From an uncultured Rhodanobacteraceae bacterium (lineage in GTDB: Bacteria; Pseudomonadota; Gammaproteobacteria; Xanthomonadales; Rhodanobacteraceae), in NCBI GenBank assembly GCA_913053815.1, contig CAJXGK010000127.1, forward strand, positions 1 to 6,068: a stretch of DNA of 6,068 nt, in the 5' to 3' direction. Under the pieces are notes generated by a model. It was given only the letters and a program-made list of their open reading frames with translations, was not told the origin of the DNA and did no database searches. This document shows, in pieces, positions 1 through 6,068 of the stretch. Made by a program: the position numbers and the translations under genes. The first letter of the stretch is position 1, and every line of letters starts with the position of its first letter.

Positions 1-725
1 ATAACAAAGTTAAAGTGCGGGCTGAGTGGATTGATAGCGAGTTGTTTGAGGGCAAGGATGTCACCCCGCATCTGGAAGGCTTTAACGCCATTCTGGTGCC
101 CGGCGGTTTCGGCAAGCGCGGTTTTGCAGGCAAGGTACACGCTGTGCGGTTTGCCCGGGAACAGGGTATTCCGTATTTCGGTATCTGCTATGGCATGCAT
201 GCTGCGGTGGTTGATTTTGCCCGGCATGTTGCGAACCTGCCTGAGGCCGACTCCAGCGAGAACGACCCACGTACCGAGCATCCGGTGATTGCCCTGGTCA
301 CCGAATGGACCACCCATGCCGGTGAGCTCGAACAACGCAGTACCAAGTCCGATCTTGGCGGCACCATGCGCCTGGGAGCGCAGGAATGCCGGCTCAAACC
401 TGACACTCTGGCGCATATGCTGTATGCCGAAGAGGTTATCCGAGAGCGGCATCGGCACCGTTACGAATTCAACAATCGCTACCGACAGCAGTTCGAGGAT
501 CTTGGCTTGGTGATTGCCGGCAAGTCCATGGACGATCTGCTGGTGGAGATCATCGAGTTGCCGCGTACCGTGCATCCCTGGTTTCTGGCCTGTCAATTTC
601 ATCCCGAGTTCACCTCGACCCCGCGGGATGGCCAGCCGCTGTTTATCGGGTTTATCCGGGCCGCCCGCGAATACCGGCGCTTGCGCGAAGGGCCACGGCT
701 GGCGCAGGTTGAAGGTGTAACATGA
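1..725 (+). CDS. pyrG: CTP synthase, C-terminal glutamine amidotransferase part (5' end outside window)
   Basis: CTP synthase makes CTP from UTP, ATP and glutamine in the cytosol. Only about the last 240 of the usual ~545 residues are present. The frame is open to the window's first base, so the GTG at 15 is an internal valine, not a start. What is visible is the class I glutamine amidotransferase domain: the oxyanion-loop motif VPGGFGKRG, the nucleophile Cys in GICYGMH (codon 186-188), the glutamine-binding Glu of [17 protein letters not shown], the RHRHRYE segment, and the catalytic His and Glu of [14 protein letters not shown] (codons 600-602 and 606-608). One oddity is that the motif around the nucleophile is GICYGMH, where the family normally has GICLGMQ. 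There is also a short insertion before HPWF. The TGA stop overlaps the kdsA ATG as ATGA (722-725), which suggests translational coupling. The identification is secure; only the missing synthetase half is unseen. Confidence 0.97.
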   Translation, partial: NKVKVRAEWIDSELFEGKDVTPHLEGFNAILVPGGFGKRGFAGKVHAVRFAREQGIPYFGICYGMHAAVVDFARHVANLPEADSSENDPRTEHPVIALVTEWTTHAGELEQRSTKSDLGGTMRLGAQECRLKPDTLAHMLYAEEVIRERHRHRYEFNNRYRQQFEDLGLVIAGKSMDDLLVEIIELPRTVHPWFLACQFHPEFTSTPRDGQPLFIGFIRAAREYRRLREGPRLAQVEGVT

Positions 726-1564
726 AGCTGTGCGGTTTCGAGGTCGGCCTGGATCAACCCCTGTTCCTGATTGCCGGGCCCTGCGTGATCGAATCTCGGC
801 AGTTGGCGCTGGATACGGCCGGCGAACTGCAGGCCCTCACCCGCCGGCTGGGCATACCGTTTATCTACAAGAGTTCGTTTGATAAGGCCAACCGCACCTC
901 ACTTGCCGGGCATCGCGGCCCGGGTATCGAACAGGGCCTACAGATTCTGGATGAGGTCAAGCGCCAGATCGGCGTTGCCGTGCTGACCGATGTTCATGAA
1001 TACACTCCTCTCGATGAAGTGGCGGCCGTTGTCGATGTGCTACAGACTCCGGCTTTTCTGTGTCGGCAGACCGATTTCATCTGCAATGTTGCTGCCGCAG
1101 GGCGGCCGGTAAACATCAAGAAAGGCCAGTTCCTGGCCCCCTGGGACATGCAGCACGTGGTCGAAAAAGCCCGTTCGACGGGTAATACACAATTGCTGGT
1201 GTGTGAACGCGGGGTCTCGTTCGGCTACAACAATTTAGTCTCCGATATGCGCTCGCTGGCGGTCATGCGCAATACCGGTTGCCCGGTGGTGTTCGATGCG
1301 ACTCACTCGGTGCAGTTGCCGGGCGGACGGGGGTCGGCATCAGGGGGCCAGCGTGAGTTTGTACCGGTACTGGCCCGTGCCGCCGTAGCCGTAGGAGTGG
1401 CAGGAATATTCATGGAAACCCATCCTGATCCTGAGCAGGCACTCAGCGATGGTCCCAATGCCTGGCCACTAGCAAAAATGGAAGCTCTGCTTGCAACCCT
1501 GAGTGAACTGGACCGCATCACCAAAGCCAGCGGCTTTCCCGAGGTATCATTGCCGGAGGTGTAA
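722..1564 (+). CDS. kdsA: 3-deoxy-D-manno-octulosonate 8-phosphate synthase, metal-dependent type
   Basis: KdsA condenses phosphoenolpyruvate with arabinose 5-phosphate to give KDO 8-phosphate, the first committed step to the KDO sugars of lipopolysaccharide. The 280-residue product is full length for the family and is a TIM-barrel DAHP/KDO8P synthase. Motifs include IAGPCVIES (16-24), [11 protein letters not shown] (50-60), FLCRQTDF (112-119), [12 protein letters not shown] (131-142) and [12 protein letters not shown] (191-202). Cys21, His195, Glu232 (METHPDPE) and Asp243 line up with the four metal ligands of the Aquifex aeolicus enzyme (C11, H185, E222, D233). The E. coli-type enzymes have Asn instead of this Cys, so this one is inferred to need a divalent metal. 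The start is fixed by the conserved N terminus and a GAAGGTG purine stretch at 711-717; the ATG overlaps the pyrG stop by four bases. Its substrate phosphoenolpyruvate is made by enolase, encoded just downstream. Confidence 0.97.
   Translation: MKLCGFEVGLDQPLFLIAGPCVIESRQLALDTAGELQALTRRLGIPFIYKSSFDKANRTSLAGHRGPGIEQGLQILDEVKRQIGVAVLTDVHEYTPLDEVAAVVDVLQTPAFLCRQTDFICNVAAAGRPVNIKKGQFLAPWDMQHVVEKARSTGNTQLLVCERGVSFGYNNLVSDMRSLAVMRNTGCPVVFDATHSVQLPGGRGSASGGQREFVPVLARAAVAVGVAGIFMETHPDPEQALSDGPNAWPLAKMEALLATLSELDRITKASGFPEVSLPEV
1555..1560 (+). promoter_or_regulatory. Strong Shine-Dalgarno for the unknown membrane protein
   Basis: GGAGGT lies six bases before the ATG at 1567 and inside the last kdsA codons. 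It is the best ribosome binding site in the window and fixes the start of a gene that has no recognised homologue to guide it. It also argues that this gene is really translated. Confidence 0.75.
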
Positions 1565-1566
1565 CC

Positions 1567-3305
<1,739 letters not shown>

Positions 3306-3319
3306 GGTTGCAAGAGATC

Positions 3320-3628
3320 ATGCTGCGCTGGATCGCCCTCACTCTGATCGTTTTGGTGATACTGCTGCAAGGTCGCCTGTGGTGGGGGCAGGGTGGTATG
3401 CGGGAAGTGCATTCACTGCGCAACCAGGTGACCCGGCAGGCTGCACAGAATGCCCGCTTGCAACAGCGCAACCGGCTACTGGAGGCCGAGGTCAGGGATC
3501 TGAAGCGCGGCCACCAGGCCATTGAAGGACGGGCCCGGTCTGAACTGGGTTTGATCAAGCCTGGCGAGACCTTTTATCAAGTGGTTGAGCCGGCTAAACC
3601 CCACGACAAGGACGGCCGTGGCCACTGA
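3320..3628 (+). CDS. ftsB: Cell division protein FtsB
   Basis: FtsB is a bitopic divisome protein that forms a complex with FtsL and FtsQ and helps activate septal peptidoglycan synthesis. The 102-residue product has a very short cytoplasmic tail, one membrane helix (about 4-22, ending LLQGRLWWG), a periplasmic coiled coil rich in Arg, Gln, Asn and Leu (about 30-63), and the conserved C-terminal block RARSELGLIKPGETFYQVV (71-89), close to the E. coli RARNELSMTRPGETFY segment. I chose ATG 3320 because it aligns with the E. coli start; an in-frame TTG at 3308 would add four residues. The ribosome site is weak: AAGAG at 3312-3316 is very close and GAGG at 3304-3307 is distant. The gene starts 14 bases after eno and its end contains the ispD start, matching the ftsB-ispD arrangement of many gammaproteobacteria. 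Confidence 0.93.
   Translation: MLRWIALTLIVLVILLQGRLWWGQGGMREVHSLRNQVTRQAAQNARLQQRNRLLEAEVRDLKRGHQAIEGRARSELGLIKPGETFYQVVEPAKPHDKDGRGH
3608..3612 (+). promoter_or_regulatory. Shine-Dalgarno that decides the ispD GTG start
   Basis: AAGGA sits five bases before GTG 3618, inside the last ftsB codons. It favours the GTG start over the upstream in-frame TTG at 3585, which lacks comparable spacing and would lengthen IspD by 11 residues beyond the usual size. Confidence 0.65.
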
Positions 3629-4337
3629 CCTGAACCTCGGTGCTTGGTGCGTAGTGCCGGCGGCAGGCCGCAGTCGCCGCTTTGGCGGAGCTAAGCCCAA
3701 ACAGTACGCGCAGATCGCCGGTCAACCGATGTTGTGGCATACCCTGGAGCGACTGGCCGGGCATCCGCGTATTTTGGGGTTGCTGGTGGTTCTGGCCTCG
3801 GACGACCGCGAATGGCCGGTACCGACACAGATCCATGGCAAGCCGGTGCGTACGGTGAGTGGCGGTGCTGAGCGTTCCGATTCGGTACGGGCGGGCCTGG
3901 ACGCACTGCCTGCCGAGGTTGCCGCCGAGGATTTTGTTCTGGTTCACGATGCCGCCCGTCCCTGTGTGGCAGGCCCAGCTATTACCCGTCTGCTGGATAG
4001 CGCGAGTGTGGGCGAGGGGGGGCTTTTGGCCATTCCCCTGCATGACACCCTGAAGCGGGTCGATGCGGAAAACCGGGTGTTGCGGACCGAATATCGGGCT
4101 GGATTGTGGTTGGCACAGACCCCACAGATGTTTCGGCGCGGCGCTTTGTCTGCGGTACTGGCCCTGGCCCAGGGCGATGCAGAGATTACCGATGAAGCCT
4201 CGGCCATGGAACGCTATGCTGGGATTCATCCCCGTATCGTTGCCGGGCACAGTAGTAACCTGAAGGTCACCACGGCGACTGATCTGCTGGTCGCCGCAGC
4301 GATCTTGACGGAAAAGGGTAGCCAATGGGTCCCTTGA
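3618..4337 (+). CDS. ispD: 2-C-methyl-D-erythritol 4-phosphate cytidylyltransferase
   Basis: IspD joins CTP and 2-C-methyl-D-erythritol 4-phosphate to give CDP-methylerythritol in the MEP (non-mevalonate) isoprenoid pathway. The 239-residue product (E. coli 236) has the nucleotidyltransferase fold signature [11 protein letters not shown] (12-22) with Arg21, PKQY with Lys28, [10 protein letters not shown] (81-90), VHDAARPC (109-116) with Asp111, Arg160 and TPQMF (168-172), ITDEASAME (190-198) and the Lys216 of NLKVT. These match the CTP-binding and catalytic residues described for E. coli IspD (R20, K27, D106, R157, K213). The GTG start is supported by AAGGA at 3608-3612 and overlaps ftsB by 11 bases. 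It is a single-domain IspD, not an IspDF fusion. A run of seven G at 4016-4022 encodes part of EGGL. The end overlaps a possible small ORF. Confidence 0.95.
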   Translation: MATDLNLGAWCVVPAAGRSRRFGGAKPKQYAQIAGQPMLWHTLERLAGHPRILGLLVVLASDDREWPVPTQIHGKPVRTVSGGAERSDSVRAGLDALPAEVAAEDFVLVHDAARPCVAGPAITRLLDSASVGEGGLLAIPLHDTLKRVDAENRVLRTEYRAGLWLAQTPQMFRRGALSAVLALAQGDAEITDEASAMERYAGIHPRIVAGHSSNLKVTTATDLLVAAAILTEKGSQWVP

Positions 4338-4474
4338 CCAACCTGCTGCGCAGCTCAATTGCTGCGCCAGGTGCTCGCTCACTATGCACCTATCGATATG
4401 CTATGTCTCGACAATTCGCTCCGAGGCGCCTGGCACTCGAACCCGTTGCAGTTTTTCGAGGTACCCAATCATGA
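4325..4474 (+). CDS. Possible small ORF (49 aa) bridging ispD and ispF
   Basis: An ATG at 4325 opens a 49-codon frame ([11 protein letters not shown]…VAVFRGTQS) that fills the whole gap between ispD and ispF. It overlaps the ispD end by 13 bases and ends in an ATGA overlap with the ispF start (4471-4474), the same junction style used elsewhere in this operon. AAGGG at 4314-4318 is a fair ribosome site six bases upstream. The peptide has seven Arg, no Lys or Asp and one Glu, so it is strongly basic; I see no signal peptide, membrane helix or known family. Against it, third positions are about 45% G/C (22 of 49 by hand count), seemingly lower than in the neighbours, and an open frame of this length is not rare by chance. 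It could be a real small protein, a reading frame used only to carry ribosomes to ispF, or fortuitous. Confidence 0.4.
   Translation: MGPLTNLLRSSIAAPGARSLCTYRYAMSRQFAPRRLALEPVAVFRGTQS
4348..4367 (+). repeat. Inverted repeat, 7-bp GC-rich hairpin
   Basis: GCGCAGC (4348-4354) and GCTGCGC (4361-4367) are perfect inverted copies around a six-base loop, just after the ispD stop. No T-run follows, so it is not a standard rho-independent terminator. It might slow decay or translation between ispD and ispF. Confidence 0.4.
4366..4434 (+). repeat. Long-range inverted repeat between ispD and ispF
   Basis: GCCAGGTGCTCG (4366-4377) can pair with CGAG (4422-4425) plus CGCCTGGC (4427-4434). This gives 12 pairs with one G·U and one bulged G at 4426, closing a 44-base loop. 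The stem ends 36 bases before the ispF ATG. It may be a structured leader for ispF or a chance match; no known riboswitch or leader type was recognised. Confidence 0.3.
4458..4462 (+). promoter_or_regulatory. Shine-Dalgarno for ispF
   Basis: GAGGT lies eight bases before ATG 4471. It supports the short ispF start, which matches the family N terminus, over the in-frame ATG at 4384. It also lets ispF be translated independently if the overlapping small ORF is not real. Confidence 0.6.
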
Positions 4475-4953
4475 CTTGTCGAGTCGGTCAGGGCTATGAC
4501 GTACATGCTTTCGGTCCGGGAGATCATTTGTTTTTGGGTGGGGTACGTATCGAGCACTCGCAGGGCCTGATCGCACATTCTGACGGCGATGTGGTCATTC
4601 ATGCCTTGTGTGATGCCATACTTGGGGCGCTGGCGCTGGGTGATATCGGCACGCACTTTCCGCCGTCGCAGGCCCGCTGGAAGAATGTCAGCAGTGTTGA
4701 ATTTCTGAATACGGTGACGATCATGCTGCAGCAGCGTGGCTATGTGCTTGGTAATGCCGATATTACGGTCATCTGTGAGGTTCCACGCATTGCTCCGCAT
4801 GTGCAGGCCATGCGTGAGGTGCTGGGGCAGACCATGCAGGTTGCCATGGATGTGGTCAGCGTCAAGGCCACTACCAGCGAACAACTTGGGTTCATCGGTC
4901 GAGGCGAAGGGATTGCCGCCTTGGCGACAGTGCTACTGAGTCGGCACTCATGA
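4471..4953 (+). CDS. ispF: 2-C-methyl-D-erythritol 2,4-cyclodiphosphate synthase
   Basis: IspF is a homotrimeric zinc enzyme that cyclises CDP-methylerythritol 2-phosphate to methylerythritol 2,4-cyclodiphosphate with release of CMP, two steps after IspD in the MEP pathway. The 160-residue product (E. coli 159) carries GQGYDVHAF (6-14) with zinc ligands Asp10 and His12, [12 protein letters not shown] (35-46) with His44, GDIG (57-60) for the ribose, and [19 protein letters not shown] (131-149) with Glu137. The loop after GDIG reads FPPSQARWK, where E. coli has FPDTDP; FPPSDPxWK variants are known in other proteobacteria, but the Gln here replaces a usually acidic residue. ATG 4471 was chosen because the family begins right there and GAGGT precedes it; the frame is open back to ATG 4384. 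The stop overlaps the truD ATG (4950-4953). Confidence 0.96.
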   Translation: MTCRVGQGYDVHAFGPGDHLFLGGVRIEHSQGLIAHSDGDVVIHALCDAILGALALGDIGTHFPPSQARWKNVSSVEFLNTVTIMLQQRGYVLGNADITVICEVPRIAPHVQAMREVLGQTMQVAMDVVSVKATTSEQLGFIGRGEGIAALATVLLSRHS

Positions 4954-5960
4954 GCGCACCCCTAGCCTGGGCCCATGGCGGCCCCCCATTGCGGGCCAAA
5001 ATCCGCCTTGAACCTGAGGATTTTGTGGTTGAGGAAGTACTCGGTTATAGCGCTGATGGTGAAGGTGAGCACGTGCTGCTGGAAATCCGCAAGCGTGATG
5101 CTAATACCGCCTGGGTGGCCACTGAACTGGCTCGTTTCGCTGCGGTGCCGGCGATGGCGGTCAGCTATGTCGGGCGCAAGGATCGCCATGCCATCACCAC
5201 CCAGGCTTTTAGTGTGCACTTGCCGGGACGCCCCGATCCCGACTGGCAAAGTCTCGGGCTTCCAGGGATCGAGATTCTAACCGCTCAACGGCATCGGCGA
5301 AAACTGCATCGTGGCGCCCTGGACGGTAATCGATTCCGCCTGCGGCTGCGGGCCGTGCAGGGTGACCGGGAGGCGGCCGAGCGGGTTCTTGCCGTTCTGC
5401 GCCGGGACGGAGCCCCCAATTATTTTGGTGAGCAACGCTTTGGTCGTGAGCAGCGCAACCTAGCCGCCGCCGAGGCCATGTTTGCGGGGCGCAAGGTACG
5501 CCGCTCAGAACGTGGTCTGTTATTGTCCGCTGCGCGTTCTGCCCTGTTCAATACAGTCCTGGATGCCAGGGTTGCCGCGGGCAGTTGGAATCAGGGCCTT
5601 GAGGGTGAGGTCTGGGCTCTGGCCGGATCGCGGGCCTGGTTTGGCCCGCAGGCTTTGGATGATGAGCTGGCGGCACGGCTGCAGATTTTTGATATTCATC
5701 CATCGGGACCCTTGTGGGGTCGGGGCGAGAATCCCACGGTCGCCGCGGTGCGGGCACTGGAAACCGAACGGATTTCGGCCCAGGCCGTACTGGCCAAGGG
5801 CTTGGAAGACGCTGGGTTGCGCCAGGAACGACGAGCCCTGCGCCTGGACCTGCGCGAGCTGCATTGGCAATGGCAGGACGACACCCTGGAACTGGCCATG
5901 AGCCTGCCGGCCGGTGCCTATGCCACAACCGTGGTGCGCGAGCTCGCCGTGACGGAGTAA
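4950..5960 (+). CDS. truD: tRNA pseudouridine(13) synthase TruD
   Basis: TruD converts uridine 13 of tRNA (tRNA-Glu in E. coli) to pseudouridine in the cytosol. The 336-residue product is slightly shorter than the E. coli protein (349). Family motifs in order are [13 protein letters not shown] (17-29), GRKDRHA (75-81) with the catalytic Asp78 equivalent to E. coli D80, [15 protein letters not shown] (115-129) with Asn127 and Phe129, [11 protein letters not shown] (155-165), [10 protein letters not shown] (192-201) and the C-terminal [14 protein letters not shown] (319-332). The Phe329 of E. coli is Tyr here, a conservative change. The TRUD insertion domain lies roughly between 155 and 300. 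The protein ends four residues after VVREL, lacking the short E. coli tail. The start overlaps ispF by ATGA and has only a weak TGAG upstream, so it is probably coupled. It is the last gene of the block in view. Confidence 0.95.
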   Translation: MSAPLAWAHGGPPLRAKIRLEPEDFVVEEVLGYSADGEGEHVLLEIRKRDANTAWVATELARFAAVPAMAVSYVGRKDRHAITTQAFSVHLPGRPDPDWQSLGLPGIEILTAQRHRRKLHRGALDGNRFRLRLRAVQGDREAAERVLAVLRRDGAPNYFGEQRFGREQRNLAAAEAMFAGRKVRRSERGLLLSAARSALFNTVLDARVAAGSWNQGLEGEVWALAGSRAWFGPQALDDELAARLQIFDIHPSGPLWGRGENPTVAAVRALETERISAQAVLAKGLEDAGLRQERRALRLDLRELHWQWQDDTLELAMSLPAGAYATTVVRELAVTE

Positions 5961-6068
5961 CTCGGGATCCAACGTGAGGTCGGGATAGCATTTACGGTCA
6001 TCGTTTGCAGAGTCAGCCAATGGAGCCGGCTGTCCGCCGTTTCATCACATCAAAAAAGAGGGGATGCC
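5961..6068 (+). other. Tail of the window with no convincing gene; Shine-Dalgarno-like end
   Basis: These 108 bases follow truD. No rho-independent terminator is visible (no GC stem with a T-run) and I found no good promoter boxes. A seven-base direct repeat TCGGGAT occurs at 5962-5968 and 5980-5986. AAGAGGGG near 6056-6063 resembles a Shine-Dalgarno whose start codon would fall just past the window edge. The ATG at 6064 is too close to it to be its start. An ATG at 6020 opens a frame to the edge (MEPAVRRF…) but has no ribosome site and does not look like SurE (which begins MRILLSNDDG). Confidence 0.4.

Noticed and set aside
1316..1350. G-rich stretch in kdsA as a G-quadruplex
   Set aside because: Only three G-runs of three or more are present and the bases encode the conserved [11 protein letters not shown] segment.
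3308..3319. TTG start for ftsB adding four residues
   Set aside because: ATG 3320 aligns with the E. coli FtsB start, and the TTG has its purines directly adjacent to it.
3585..3617. TTG start for ispD
   Set aside because: GTG 3618 has AAGGA at five bases and gives the normal family length.
4334..4362. Promoter with TTGACC as -35 upstream of ispF
   Set aside because: At normal spacing the -10 would be AATTGC, a poor match; TATGCT at 4397-4402 has no matching -35.
3594..4382. 262-codon open frame on the minus strand
   Set aside because: It lies wholly antisense to ispD, whose motifs are complete; the translation shows no family motif and its openness follows from codon bias of the real gene.
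4431..4450. tRNA-like GGTTCGAGT on the minus strand near the ispD-ispF gap
   Set aside because: The flanking bases do not form a T-stem and no acceptor or anticodon arm is found.
4384..4470. Longer ispF start giving a 29-residue N-terminal extension
   Set aside because: IspF proteins begin at the conserved GQGYDVHAF region; ATG 4471 has GAGGT at good spacing, and the extension resembles nothing known.
4390..4884. 164-codon open frame on the minus strand across ispF
   Set aside because: It is antisense to conserved IspF sequence, has no ribosome site that stands out and no motif.
6020..6068. Start of a downstream gene at ATG 6020
   Set aside because: There is no ribosome site, only 16 codons are visible and they match no expected neighbour; listed only as a possibility.

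Overview
The window is a compact, all-plus-strand stretch of housekeeping genes from a Gram-negative proteobacterium. The order pyrG–kdsA–(unknown)–eno–ftsB–ispD–ispF–truD is the cluster known from gammaproteobacteria such as Pseudomonas, where surE, pcm, nlpD and rpoS usually follow. KDO synthesis (kdsA) implies a lipopolysaccharide outer membrane. Base composition looks moderately GC-rich by eye. KdsA is the metal-dependent type and resembles Xanthomonas and betaproteobacterial proteins more than the E. coli or Pseudomonas enzyme. This fits an early-branching gammaproteobacterium or a relative such as Acidithiobacillia, but the genus cannot be fixed from the sequence alone.

Layout: positions 1-725 carry the 3' part of pyrG (CTP synthase amidotransferase domain). 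kdsA follows at 722-1564, then an unrecognised two-helix, very basic membrane protein (1567-2019) and eno (2016-3305). ftsB (3320-3628), ispD (3618-4337), a possible 49-residue small ORF (4325-4474), ispF (4471-4953) and truD (4950-5960) complete the run. The last 108 bases hold no convincing gene; a purine-rich Shine-Dalgarno-like stretch sits at the very end.

No gene pair is separated by more than 14 bases if the small ORF is real. Four junctions use the ATGA stop/start overlap (722, 2016, 4471, 4950) and ispD starts inside ftsB, so the block probably behaves as one translationally coupled operon. No internal promoter or rho-independent terminator was convincing. The products supply CTP and KDO (the nucleotide and sugar for CMP-KDO and lipid A-core), phosphoenolpyruvate (made by enolase and consumed by KdsA), the FtsB divisome subunit, two MEP-pathway isoprenoid enzymes (IspD also consumes CTP), and a tRNA pseudouridine synthase. 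The theme is envelope growth and division.

I did not see an obvious new multi-gene system. The least explained items are the membrane protein between kdsA and eno, the small ORF bridging ispD and ispF, and several substitutions at strongly conserved positions in PyrG, Eno and IspF.
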